Positions 7,533 through 15,764 of a stretch of 32,195 nt of DNA are shown here, piece after piece; the first letter of the stretch is position 1, and each line of letters opens with the position of its first letter. Below the pieces are notes generated by a model that saw only the letters and a program-made list of their open reading frames with translations, ran no database searches and had not been told where the DNA came from. The stretch comes from Gp6-AA40 sp035263125 (GTDB lineage Bacteria > Acidobacteriota > Vicinamibacteria > Vicinamibacterales > UBA2999). Location of the stretch: assembly GCA_035263125.1 (NCBI GenBank), contig DATFRP010000049.1, forward strand, positions 1 to 32,195. The letters run 5' to 3'. The translations under genes and the position numbers were made by a program.

Positions 7533-8711
7533 CTAGTGGATCACGCCGGGCCTGAACAGTTCCGAGAGGTCGGCCGCGTTCGCCGCGTCGCCCAGCCACG
7601 CGTAGCCGGTCCGCGGATCCACGTGGAAGATCTCCTGCATCGTCCGCAGCGTCGACGAATGCGAGAGTTGAGTGGGGCTCGCGAACGGGGCGCCGTTCAC
7701 GTTTGGCTGCACGTCCTTCGAGATCACGATGAACGGGAGCGTGTGATCGGGCGTGTCGCCGCCTTCGCTTTCGTCCCACCACAGCACGATCATGCCGTGG
7801 TTCTTATAGGCGTCCGACGCCATGATCAGCGGCACGAGACGCGCGAGGAAGTTGTCGGCCTGCGCGATGCGACCGCGATCGTCCTTGGCGGCCGCACCCG
7901 ACGGGCCGCCGTAGCCGTTGACGAGCGTGGTGTGCATGTCGTTGAACTGGTTCGGCGTGATCCAGTTGTAGTCGGCCACTGCGTCGTTCTGCAGGTCGAG
8001 TGTCAGCTGCTGCAGCGGGGAGTAGCTCGCGCGCATCGGATTCGCGACGCTCGTATCGCAGCCGCCGCTCGTATCGGTGAAGAACACCATCGGGTTGTGC
8101 TTGGCCGCGTAGTTGTACTGATTCGAGTAGTTGTAAGAGTTCAGTCCGGTAGCGAAGATGCCGCTCAAGTTGAAGAGCGGAACGGTCCACGCACTCGCAG
8201 GCAGTGCAAGGTTGGTGGTCAGATCGACGTCGGTGTCCTCCTGATACGACCGCCACGTGCGACCGGCTTTCGTCAAGAACGCGCTGAGGTGCTGGTCCGT
8301 CGCCTGGACCGTGTCGGGCGAGCAGTCCGCGTGGTAAGGCGTGTCGTCGTTGAAGACGTTGAAGTTCGTGCCGGCTTCAGCCCAGATGTAGTTGGGCTCC
8401 GACGGGTGCACGCCGACGCCCGCGTTGATGTAGTTGGTCGCGTACGCGACCTCGCTGCTGATGCCGGAGCTGCCAGTAACCAGGCTGTTGATGAACGGGG
8501 CGTACGGGTTCAGGAACACCTGCTGCGGCGATGTCTGTGTCGTGGGCTGCGTCCAGTTGTGGTTCTCCATCGCGATCACGAACACCGTCTTCACGCGCCC
8601 GGCGCCTTCGATCTCAGAGCGATTCTGGGCATGCGTGTTGACGCCACTCCAAGCCAGCAAACCGGCAGCGATGACTGCGCCCGCGGGCAATCCATATTTC
8701 AGTTGGAACAT
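7533..8711 (-). CDS. secreted phosphoesterase (phosphoesterase family, AcpA/phospholipase C-like)
   Basis: 392 residues from the ATG at 8711, chosen because GGAGG lies 5-9 bases upstream and a signal peptide ('YGLPAGAVIAAGLLAWSGVNTHAQ') follows. The motif 'VKTVFVIAMENHNWTQ' is the hallmark opening of the PF04185 phosphoesterase family, where the Glu-Asn pair sits at the metal/active site. 'NPYAPFINSLV' and 'YATNYINAGVGVHPSEPNYIW' follow. The C-terminal 'DAYKNHGMIVLWWDESEGGDTPDHTLPFIVIS' region carries the second set of metal ligands. The family includes acid phosphatases and phospholipases C. It is predicted to act outside the inner membrane, freeing phosphate from organic esters; the exact substrate is not evident. 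Confidence 0.88.
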   Translation of the reverse strand: MFQLKYGLPAGAVIAAGLLAWSGVNTHAQNRSEIEGAGRVKTVFVIAMENHNWTQPTTQTSPQQVFLNPYAPFINSLVTGSSGISSEVAYATNYINAGVGVHPSEPNYIWAEAGTNFNVFNDDTPYHADCSPDTVQATDQHLSAFLTKAGRTWRSYQEDTDVDLTTNLALPASAWTVPLFNLSGIFATGLNSYNYSNQYNYAAKHNPMVFFTDTSGGCDTSVANPMRASYSPLQQLTLDLQNDAVADYNWITPNQFNDMHTTLVNGYGGPSGAAAKDDRGRIAQADNFLARLVPLIMASDAYKNHGMIVLWWDESEGGDTPDHTLPFIVISKDVQPNVNGAPFASPTQLSHSSTLRTMQEIFHVDPRTGYAWLGDAANAADLSELFRPGVIH

Positions 8712-8856
8712 TGAGACCTCCAAGGGGATGAAGGTCTGACGATGGCTGGGCGCGTTGACTACGCGATGTCTACACTGTAAGAAGCTTGCGACGGCCGGTG
8801 ACAAGTCCGTGACGGAGTCATGTCCAGGAGCCTTCGCTCGATAAGATCCATCGAGG

Positions 8857-9321
8857 ATGCGCGTGATCAAACCTGTCGACTTTGACGATGATCGGGTCAA
8901 GGCATTGCTGGCCCGGCATCTCGAAGGCATGCACGCCAACTCGCCGCCGGGACACGTATTCGCCCTTGACTGGTCGGGACTACAGAGGCCTGAGATCAGT
9001 TTCTATGCGTTGTGGGAGGACGAAGAGATTCTTGGCTTCGGTGCGCTGAAAGAGCTCGGGCCCCGAGCCGGCGAAATCAAGTCGATGCGCACTGCCGACA
9101 CGTATCTACGACGCGGTGTTGCTGCAACGATTCTCGATCACATCATCGCTGAGGCCCATCGACGAGGGTACGCGCGCCTCTCGTTGGAAACGGGCTCAGG
9201 CCCGGCGTTCGAGCCCGCGCTCAGGCTGTATCGCAAGTACGGGTTCACGGAAGGCGGAGCATTCAGCGACTACGAGAAGAGTCCGTTCAATCAATTCCTG
9301 CATCTTGACCTGAGGGGATAG
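8857..9321 (+). CDS. GNAT family N-acetyltransferase
   Basis: 154 residues from the ATG at 8857. The GNAT fold is clear: 'ISFYALWEDEEILGFGALKEL' (strands 2-4), 'AGEIKSMRTADTYLRRGVAATILDHII' (the acetyl-CoA pyrophosphate loop, here R-R-G-V-A with the preceding Tyr-Leu), 'AHRRGYARLSLETGS' and 'ALRLYRKYGFTEGGAFSDYEKSPFNQFLHLDL'. The C-terminal pattern is close to the PhnO/YsnE-like small acetyltransferases of unknown substrate. Its last 35 bp overlap the 3' end of the convergent FAD oxidoreductase gene. It is a lone gene, divergent from the phosphoesterase with about 145 bp between the starts. Confidence 0.9.
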   Translation: MRVIKPVDFDDDRVKALLARHLEGMHANSPPGHVFALDWSGLQRPEISFYALWEDEEILGFGALKELGPRAGEIKSMRTADTYLRRGVAATILDHIIAEAHRRGYARLSLETGSGPAFEPALRLYRKYGFTEGGAFSDYEKSPFNQFLHLDLRG

Positions 9322-10840
9322 ACGTCACTCCGAACATGCTTCGGTAGTGTCGGTACCAGTTGCTCTGGAACAGCTCGCCGGGATCGTAGCGCCGCTTCAG
9401 TGACAGCAACTCGGGCATCTGCGGATAACACCGCTCGACTTGATCGCGCCGTGCCCATCGGTGGTACGTCAGGTAGTAGCTGCCGCCGTGTTGAATGCCG
9501 AGATCGATGAGCGCACGAAACGCCTCGGCCGCCGATGCAATCCCTTCCGGCGTGTGTACGACGTGCAGGTTGAAAATGACGCATGCATACGGTTTGCGTG
9601 CCCAGGCCAGAAACGTCTCGTCGTCCTGCTCGATGAGACGCACCGTGCCATAAATGACATTCGCCCTGTGATCGCGGAGGACCCGGCGCGCATCTTCCAT
9701 GAACGCGGAAAGCCTCGGCCGCTCGACGTAGATCTCGGTGATCATCTCGGTCGCCTTGAACTTCGCGCCGGTCGCCTCGTCGAGCGCGTCGTGGTAGTTG
9801 TCGACGTACGCAGCGGAGAGCTGGGAATCCGCCCAGTAGATCTGTCCGGAGGTTTTCAGATAGCGCTGCGAGTAGGCACTGAACGCCAGCCTCTTGTGGG
9901 TATGTGAGTAGAACGTCAGCCGGGCCCAGTCTTCCGGGTTGAACCGTGTCGGGTTTTGCGTCAGCGGCGTACCGGGATCGACCGGCTCGTAGCACGAGAA
10001 AACGCCGCGGCGCAGGAAGCTGTCTCGTGTGCCGTCAGTCGCAAACTGATAGTCGCCGTACAGGAAGCCACTGCCGATCCGCTCGTTGAAGCGCTCGATG
10101 ATGTTGCCGGTCTCGCCGATCGCGACGACCCGTCGAACCTTGACGCGCGGCCGCACCTGCAATCGTACCCGCGTGACGATGCCGAATAGACCGTAGCCGC
10201 CGATGGCGAGGCGGAAGAGAGCCGCATCCTGTGACCGCGAGCAGGTGCGAATCTCTCCACGCGCGTCGAGCAGGTCGAACGACTCCACTTGCTGGACGAT
10301 CGGCTTCAGCGTGAGGCCGCGGCCATGCGCGTTGCAGGCGAGCGCACCGCCGATGCTGAGACGATCGGCGCCAGTCTGCTTCTGATAGATCCCCCACTGC
10401 CTGGGCTGTCCTTCCTGAGCAGCCGCCAGCTGCTGAATCAGCTCGGGCCATTGGATGCCCGCCTCGACGTCGATCGCACCGTTCTCCGCGTCGAGCGACA
10501 GGAATCGATTCATCGCGCGCGTGTCGATGAGGACGGCCGCGTCGCCGAACTGCTGCCCGCCCATCGCGTGTCGGCCGCCGGCGACGCAAATGGATTTGCC
10601 CTCCGAACGCACGCGCATGACGGTTGCGCGCAACTCCTCGACGGTCCGCGGCTTGACGATCGCGTCGACCCGCGTCTCGTTGAGCTGCGAGTGCAGATCG
10701 TTGACGACGAGTCCGGTTTCGACTGTCGGGATAGCGGAGGCATACGGCGATCCGATGCGCATCCCGCTTGCGGTAACGCAGCCGGCGGCTGGCAGCACTG
10801 CAAGCGCGCTCGACGCTTTGAGAAACGTCCTGCGATTCAT
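9287..10840 (-). CDS. Tat-exported FAD-binding oxidoreductase (VAO/aldonolactone-oxidase-like)
   Basis: 517 residues from the ATG at 10840 (AGAGG about 7 bases upstream); a GTG at 10855 is less likely. It opens with a Tat signal, 'MNRRTFLKASSALAVLPAAGC', whose Cys-21 could be a lipobox cysteine (A-A-G-C), so it may be a Tat lipoprotein. The FAD_binding_4 domain follows: 'VKPRTVEELRATV', 'VAGGRHAMGGQQFGD' with His-91 where the family often links FAD covalently, 'LSIGGALACNAHGRG' and 'IGGYGLFGIVTRVRL'. The C-terminal substrate domain ends 'YYLTYHRWARRDQ..YDPGELFQSNWYRHY', as in sugar-lactone and cytokinin-type oxidases. It probably oxidises an alcohol or lactone in the periplasm. Stop overlaps the convergent GNAT gene by 35 bp. 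Confidence 0.88.
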   Translation of the reverse strand: MNRRTFLKASSALAVLPAAGCVTASGMRIGSPYASAIPTVETGLVVNDLHSQLNETRVDAIVKPRTVEELRATVMRVRSEGKSICVAGGRHAMGGQQFGDAAVLIDTRAMNRFLSLDAENGAIDVEAGIQWPELIQQLAAAQEGQPRQWGIYQKQTGADRLSIGGALACNAHGRGLTLKPIVQQVESFDLLDARGEIRTCSRSQDAALFRLAIGGYGLFGIVTRVRLQVRPRVKVRRVVAIGETGNIIERFNERIGSGFLYGDYQFATDGTRDSFLRRGVFSCYEPVDPGTPLTQNPTRFNPEDWARLTFYSHTHKRLAFSAYSQRYLKTSGQIYWADSQLSAAYVDNYHDALDEATGAKFKATEMITEIYVERPRLSAFMEDARRVLRDHRANVIYGTVRLIEQDDETFLAWARKPYACVIFNLHVVHTPEGIASAAEAFRALIDLGIQHGGSYYLTYHRWARRDQVERCYPQMPELLSLKRRYDPGELFQSNWYRHYRSMFGVTSIPSGQDAGID

Positions 10841-10995
10841 ACGTGCCTCTGTCACAGCCGTATGATCGCGAGCGCACGTCGGGATGTCCTGACGGATCTG
10901 CTGAAGAATCCTGAAAGCAGCCTGCGTGTGGACTAAATCCCCTTCTGATCCTGTGCCAGCAAGTCAAAATACGCCCGCAAACAGGTGGCGATTGC

Positions 10996-11016
10996 ACCAC
11001 TAGATAATCTTCTGGT
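10996..11016 (+). promoter_or_regulatory. 21-bp dyad, candidate PadR operator overlapping a -10-like box
   Basis: The sequence ACCA-CT-AGAT-A-ATCT-TC-TGGT is symmetric around the A at 11006: 16 of the 20 paired positions are complementary, arranged as ACCA..TGGT outer and AGAT..ATCT inner arms. GATAAT at 11003-11008 inside it could be a -10 box. The dyad ends 13 bp before the PadR start codon at 11030. PadR proteins commonly bind such dyads in their own promoters, so this is the best candidate for autoregulation of the PadR-permease operon. No good -35 box is visible. Confidence 0.55.
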
Positions 11017-11029
11017 AGGCTCGACTTCG

Positions 11030-11383
11030 ATGGCGAGGAAATCCCGGACCGACGCGCGCGGCGACATGCTCCAGGGCACGCTCGACATGCTCATTCTGCG
11101 GACGCTCATCACTGGACCGGCGCACGGCCACACCATCGCCCATGTCATCGAGAAAGGTTCCGAGGCCGTCCTGCAGGTCGAGCACGGATCGCTCTACCCG
11201 GCGCTCCATCGGCTCGAGGATCAGGGGCTGATCGCATCCTTCTGGGGAACTTCGGAGAACAACCGGAGAGCGAAGTACTACCGGATCGCACCCGCCGGGC
11301 GTCGTCATCTGCTCGCAGAGCGCAACCGCTGGCAACAGTTGGTCGCCGCGGTGACGCGGCTCCTCGAGCCGGCCATCGACTGA
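11030..11383 (+). CDS. PadR family transcriptional regulator
   Basis: 117 residues from the ATG at 11030; the frame extends to 10985, but that would read through the operator-like dyad. The PadR winged helix-turn-helix is typical: 'MLQGTLDMLILRTLITGPAHGHTIA' then 'VLQVEHGSLYPALHRLEDQG' (recognition helix) and the wing 'NNRRAKYYRIAPAGRRHL'. A short C-terminal helix, 'ERNRWQQLVAAVTRLLEP', gives dimerisation. This short PadR-s1 type is the usual partner of ADOP permeases in Acidobacteria. Its stop is 6 bp before the permease start, so the two are cotranscribed and PadR most likely represses the pair until a ligand binds. Confidence 0.95.
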   Translation: MARKSRTDARGDMLQGTLDMLILRTLITGPAHGHTIAHVIEKGSEAVLQVEHGSLYPALHRLEDQGLIASFWGTSENNRRAKYYRIAPAGRRHLLAERNRWQQLVAAVTRLLEPAID

Positions 11384-11389
11384 GACCCC

Positions 11390-14086
11390 ATGTCCTGGCG
11401 ACGCTACTTCCAGCGGGCGCGGCGCGACGATGATCTCGCCAACGAAATCGCGCACTACGTCGCCGCGGAAACCGACGACAACGTGGCACGCGGGATGAGC
11501 CACGACGCCGCGAGAGCTGCAGCGTTGCGGAAGTTCGGCAATCGCGCCGCCGTCCGTGAGGTCGTCTACGACATGAACACTGTCGGCTGGTTCGACATCG
11601 TCGCGCTCGATTTCCGATTCGGGCTCCGTCAGCTCCGGCTCAATCCTGGTTTCGCGCTGGCTGCGATCCTGTCACTGGCGCTGGGCATCGGCGCCAACAC
11701 GGCCATCTTCACACTCGTCGATCAGCTCCTGCTTCGGCTGCTGCCGGTCGAGAACCCGCGCGAGCTCGTACAACTTCGCGTTGACGGCGTGCGGCCGGGC
11801 GGCAACTGGGGCGACGGTCAGCACACGTTTCCCTATCCGACGTATCTCGCTCTCCGCGATCGGAACGCGGTTTTCTCGGGGGTGACGGGACAACGTGTGG
11901 AATCTGTGAACCTTCTGGACGATGACGGCGGCTCATCGATCGCGGTGGCGCTCGTGGCCGGCAACTACTTTCAAGTGCTTGGCGTTCGATCGCACCTTGG
12001 ACGGCTGCTGCAACCCGACGACGACCGCACGTTAAACGGACATCCGGTCGCCGTTCTGCAGTACGACTTCTGGCAATCGCGGTATCAGGGGCATGAACGA
12101 ATCGTCGGCGCGACGATACGACTCAACGGCGCGCCGTTCACCGTCGTGGGCGTGGCAGCACCGGGATTCGAGGGGACAAGTGTCGGCATCCCGACGAAGG
12201 CCTTCGTTCCAATCGCGGTGCAGACGACAATCGCGCCCACGATTCCGCGACTCAGCGATGAGCGTGCAGCCTGGTTCTATCCGTTCGCACGCCTGAAACC
12301 GAACGTCACGCTGGCGCAGGCCGAGGCCTCGATGAAAGTGCTCTACCGCCAGCGCCTCGGCGAAGAGTTGTACCAGAGCTACTTCAGCAAGTTTCCGGAA
12401 GCGCGCGAGAGCCTTCTGAAACAGGTGTTCTCGCTCGAACCGGCCGATCGGGGCGATTCCGGCCTGCGCAGACGGTTCGAGCGTCCGTTGCTCATCCTCG
12501 AAGGGCTCGCGGCGGTCGTGCTGCTGATCGCGTGCACGAACATCGCCGGATTGCTGCTCGCGCGCGGTGCAGCGAGGCGCTCGGATCTCGCGATCAGGCG
12601 GGCAATCGGTGCCGGACGTGGCCGCATCATCGGGCAGCTCTTTGCGGAGAGCGCGCTCGTGGCCGTCGCCGGCGCCGCAGCGGGGCTGGTGCTCGGCACC
12701 TGGCTCACGAGGGCGCTCATCGCGCTCCTTCCTCCCGGCACCAGCGACATCTCGCTCTCTGCGACGCCGGACACGAGGGTGCTCGTCTTCACGATCGCCG
12801 TGACGGCGCTGACGTCGATGCTGTTCGGACTCCTGCCCGCATGGCAGAACTCGCAGGTCGCACCGGTCTCGGCGCTTCGCGAAGAGTCCGGCTCGGCCGC
12901 TGGGGGACGCGCGCATATGCGCGTCCGGAAGCTCTTCGTGGCGATGGAGGTCGCGCTATCAGCCGTTCTCCTCCTGGGTGCAGGCCTCTTCGTACGCTCG
13001 CTCGCGAATCTCCAACGCGTGGAACTCGGCATGCGGACCGAGAACGTCGTCACGTTCGCCGCGGCACCCGCGATACCGTATGACAGCGCGAAGAGGCTCG
13101 TCGCGTATCGGGCACTCGTCGAAGAGCTGGGCTCTGTACCTGGCGTCACCGCAGTCGGGGCGGCCAGGAACGCGCTCTTCACTGGCGGCCGCCAGGATGG
13201 TCCACTCAACATCGCCGGGCGGACCGAGACGGGTGAGGCACCCTTCAGCTTTTTCAATGCGGTTACGCCAGGATACTTTGCCGCGCTCGGTATCCCTGTG
13301 ACAGCGGGCATCGATTTCAGCTGGCGCGACTGGGGAGCGGGTAAGCAACAGGCGCTGGTCAACCAGGCGCTCACCGACGCGTACTTCGGAGGCACGCCGC
13401 CGATCGGACAGATGGTCGGCCAGGGCACGAGATCTCCGACCCAAGTCGAGATCGTCGGCGTCTTCGGCAACGCGCGCTATGACGACGTGCGCGGCACGGT
13501 CCCGCATCAGACCTTCTTCAATCTCGACTCGTGGCTCGACCGGATCGCGCGCGTCAATTTCTACGTGCGAACAGCAAATGATCCGGCGCAGATCATGCCG
13601 GTTCTCCGATCGACCGTACGACGGATCGACCCGAACTTCGTCGTGTCGGGGATGCGCACGCTGAACGAGCAGGTCGATACCCGGATGGCCAACGAGCGCA
13701 TGCTGTCGTTCCTGGCTGGCGGATTCGCCGTGCTCGCGACCGTCCTCGCCGTTCTCGGCCTGCACGGAGTGCTCGTCTTCCAGGTCGCGAACCGGACACG
13801 CGAGATTGGCGTTCGCATGGCGCTGGGCGCGCGCCGCGGGATCGTCGTCCGCCTGATCGCGACCGAGATGATCGCCGTTGTGCTCGGCGGCTTGGCGAGC
13901 GGTGTGGCCATCGCCTATTTCTCCGGCCGTTACGTGCAGAGTCAGCTGTTCGGCGTCGAGGCGGATGATCCGCTTGTCTTCGTCGCCGCGGTGACGGCAC
14001 TGCTGTTGGCAGCGGCTGTCGCGACGGCACGACCGGCCCTGCGAGCATCTCGCATCGATCCGCTGCGCGCACTCCGTCGCGTGTGA
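11390..14086 (+). CDS. ADOP family permease (MacB/FtsX-like, duplicated), full length
   Basis: 898 residues. The N-terminal 60 residues, with 'RRDDDLANEIAHYVAAETDDNVARGMSHDAARAAALRKFG', form the ADOP permease prefix domain, a small cytoplasmic helical segment. Then come TM1 (about 85-108, 'FALAAILSLALGIGANTAIF'), a MacB periplasmic domain (110-340), an FtsX domain with 'RRSDLAIRRAIGAGRGRI', a second TM1-like helix near 510-530, a second periplasmic domain (540-770) and the last FtsX domain with 'REIGVRMALGARRGI', ending 'RALRRV'. The order is the family's standard one. No ATPase gene is near, so how transport or signalling is energised is unknown. It is cotranscribed with the PadR gene 6 bp upstream and stops 2 bp from a convergent methyltransferase gene. 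Confidence 0.95.
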   Translation: MSWRRYFQRARRDDDLANEIAHYVAAETDDNVARGMSHDAARAAALRKFGNRAAVREVVYDMNTVGWFDIVALDFRFGLRQLRLNPGFALAAILSLALGIGANTAIFTLVDQLLLRLLPVENPRELVQLRVDGVRPGGNWGDGQHTFPYPTYLALRDRNAVFSGVTGQRVESVNLLDDDGGSSIAVALVAGNYFQVLGVRSHLGRLLQPDDDRTLNGHPVAVLQYDFWQSRYQGHERIVGATIRLNGAPFTVVGVAAPGFEGTSVGIPTKAFVPIAVQTTIAPTIPRLSDERAAWFYPFARLKPNVTLAQAEASMKVLYRQRLGEELYQSYFSKFPEARESLLKQVFSLEPADRGDSGLRRRFERPLLILEGLAAVVLLIACTNIAGLLLARGAARRSDLAIRRAIGAGRGRIIGQLFAESALVAVAGAAAGLVLGTWLTRALIALLPPGTSDISLSATPDTRVLVFTIAVTALTSMLFGLLPAWQNSQVAPVSALREESGSAAGGRAHMRVRKLFVAMEVALSAVLLLGAGLFVRSLANLQRVELGMRTENVVTFAAAPAIPYDSAKRLVAYRALVEELGSVPGVTAVGAARNALFTGGRQDGPLNIAGRTETGEAPFSFFNAVTPGYFAALGIPVTAGIDFSWRDWGAGKQQALVNQALTDAYFGGTPPIGQMVGQGTRSPTQVEIVGVFGNARYDDVRGTVPHQTFFNLDSWLDRIARVNFYVRTANDPAQIMPVLRSTVRRIDPNFVVSGMRTLNEQVDTRMANERMLSFLAGGFAVLATVLAVLGLHGVLVFQVANRTREIGVRMALGARRGIVVRLIATEMIAVVLGGLASGVAIAYFSGRYVQSQLFGVEADDPLVFVAAVTALLLAAAVATARPALRASRIDPLRALRRV

Positions 14087-14088
14087 TC

Positions 14089-14895
14089 CTACGCGGCCTT
14101 CTCAGCCAGATAGCAGTAGCGCGAAAGACGACGTTCGGCCGAGAGGCGGTGTACGCAGGCGAGAAATCGCTGCAGGCCGGCGAAGTTCTCGGCGCCTTCT
14201 CTCGCGACGAGCGCGTCTCGATACTGCTCCCGCGCGTCGTGCCACCGCTTCGCAATCGCCTCCGCCGCCGCGGTGACATCCTCGCTTGCCAGGAGCGTGA
14301 ACCCTGCACGCGCGATCAGTCGTTCATTCTCGCCGGGCGGCACGAAGAGATACCAGCCGATCGAGCTGCGGACGGCCAGCTCCTCCTGCGAGACCAGGCC
14401 GGTCACGATCATCGCGTCGGTGAACAGCATGCGGCCGCGCGGCCGCAGCACGCGATGCCAGTCGGCGAGGACGTCCGAGCGATTCGCGATGTGACACATC
14501 GCGTCGTTCGAGAGCACGGCGTCGAACGTCGCCGGCGGGAACGGCAGTGGCTTGCTTGCGTCAACCGCGCGAAACGTCACCCGATCGGCGACACCTTTCG
14601 TTTCGGCGAGGTGCGCCGCGTTGCGGACGCCATGTTCGTTGATATCGACACCGGTGACGGAGCAGCCGCGAGCAGCCGCAAGGTACACGGCCGGACCACC
14701 GGAGCCGCTTCCCACTTCGAGCACATGACCGCGGTCGCCGACGAGCGCCTGGTCCGCAAAGCCAAGCCACTCGGCTGCCGTGATCCAGCTGCTTTGCCCG
14801 ATGTCCTCACCGAAGGCGGCGTGTCGCACGGCCGCCTCGGCGGGGGTCTCAAAATGTGCGTAGACGTTGTTGTAGAGATCAACCTCGTCGGACAT
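14089..14895 (-). CDS. class I SAM-dependent methyltransferase (small-molecule type)
   Basis: 268 residues from the ATG at 14895 (GAAGG upstream); a GTG at 14913 is less likely. The SAM motif I is 'VLEVGSGSGGPAVYLAAARG' from residue 58, followed by 'VTGVDINEHGV', 'VTFRAVDASKPLPFPPATFD' and 'VLSNDAMCHIANRSDVLADWHRVLRPRGRMLF'. The first 50 residues ('DLYNNVYAHFETPAEAAVRH') and the long helical C-terminus resemble glycine-sarcosine or phosphoethanolamine-type N-methyltransferases, but the substrate-binding residues cannot be assigned from sequence alone. It is a single gene, divergent from the NTF2-like gene. Confidence 0.87.
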   Translation of the reverse strand: MSDEVDLYNNVYAHFETPAEAAVRHAAFGEDIGQSSWITAAEWLGFADQALVGDRGHVLEVGSGSGGPAVYLAAARGCSVTGVDINEHGVRNAAHLAETKGVADRVTFRAVDASKPLPFPPATFDAVLSNDAMCHIANRSDVLADWHRVLRPRGRMLFTDAMIVTGLVSQEELAVRSSIGWYLFVPPGENERLIARAGFTLLASEDVTAAAEAIAKRWHDAREQYRDALVAREGAENFAGLQRFLACVHRLSAERRLSRYCYLAEKAA

Positions 14896-14968
14896 CTTCA
14901 CGCCTTCGCTCACTGCGTCGCGTAGACCTTAGTGTCGCATCGGGGGCCAAACGTGGCAAAGTAGCCGC

Positions 14969-15706
14969 GTGAAATCGCTTGCGCTCGTCGTCGTAGTGCT
15001 CTCCGCGGCAGGTGCGCGGGTCGTCTTCGCCCAGGACGCGGCCACTGATGATGTGACGCGAGTGCTCCAAAAGCAGACGGAGGCACTGATGGATGCGGTG
15101 TCATCAGGAGATGCGCGGGTGTGGGATCGCTATCTCGATCCAGCCGTGCTGTACCTGAACGAGGATGGCGTACGGAAGAGCAAAGCCGATCTGCTGAAGG
15201 TGATCGCGCCGCTCCCCAAAGGCATCTCGGGTTCCATCAAGGTGTCGGCGTTCGAAGTGCGTCTCCATGGTGATACGGCGGTCGCGACCCACAACGATCT
15301 CGAAACTGAGAACTACTTCGGCCACAGGTTCAACGCGGAGTACAGGACCACCGACACATGGAAGCGCACGCCGCAGGGATGGAAGCTCGTGGCCAGCCAG
15401 GTGCACGCACAGCTGATCGATCCGCCGGCCATCCAGCTGGCGTCGGCGAAGCTCGATGAGTACGTCGGGGTCTACAGACTGAACGACGAGATCACCTACA
15501 CGATCCGCAGACAGGGGGACGAGCTGTCGGGCGTGCGAAGCGGCCGGCAGCCGCAGATTCTGAGCATCGAGGCTGCCGACGTGTTGTTCGTCGCGGGTCG
15601 CCCCCGAAGCCGCAAGATCTTCCTGAGAACACGCGACGGCCGGATCTCCGGATTCGTCGACCGCAGGGAAGGACGCGACATTCCCTGGATGAAGGTTCGC
15701 CCATAG
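14969..15706 (+). CDS. exported NTF2-like (SnoaL/DUF4440) protein with DUF3471-like C-terminus
   Basis: 245 residues from a GTG start. A signal peptide (MKSLALVVVVLSAAGARVVFAQ) is followed by a DUF4440/NTF2-like cone: 'VLQKQTEALMDAVSSGDARVWDRYL', 'DPAVLYLNEDGVRKSKADLLK' and 'AEYRTTDTWKRTPQGWKLVASQVH' (the last strands) up to about residue 150. Residues 160-245 ('LDEYVGVYRLNDEITYTIRR', 'GRISGFVDRREGRDIPWMKV') look like a DUF3471/beta-barrel lid found C-terminal to serine beta-lactamase-like proteins. NTF2 folds bind small molecules or act as isomerases; no catalytic pair can be named. It likely works in the periplasm. Confidence 0.82.
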   Translation: MKSLALVVVVLSAAGARVVFAQDAATDDVTRVLQKQTEALMDAVSSGDARVWDRYLDPAVLYLNEDGVRKSKADLLKVIAPLPKGISGSIKVSAFEVRLHGDTAVATHNDLETENYFGHRFNAEYRTTDTWKRTPQGWKLVASQVHAQLIDPPAIQLASAKLDEYVGVYRLNDEITYTIRRQGDELSGVRSGRQPQILSIEAADVLFVAGRPRSRKIFLRTRDGRISGFVDRREGRDIPWMKVRP

Positions 15707-15719
15707 CGCAATTGGCGCT
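15705..15719 (+). terminator. short hairpin after the NTF2-like gene
   Basis: AGCGC (15705-15709) and GCGCT (15715-15719) pair with a 5-nt AATTG loop directly at the stop codon. The stem is short and there is no T-run, so termination is doubtful. This 58-bp gap is shared by two convergent genes and holds no better hairpin. Confidence 0.2.
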
Positions 15720-15764
15720 GCCCGCTTCCGCATGGCCTCAGAGCCGCCGGCCCTTGGGGGAGCG

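Noticed and set aside
7434..8714. A 426-codon open frame on the plus strand
   Set aside because: It lies opposite the phosphoesterase, whose motifs, signal peptide and ribosome site are clear; the translated sequence is Arg/Val-rich and matches nothing.
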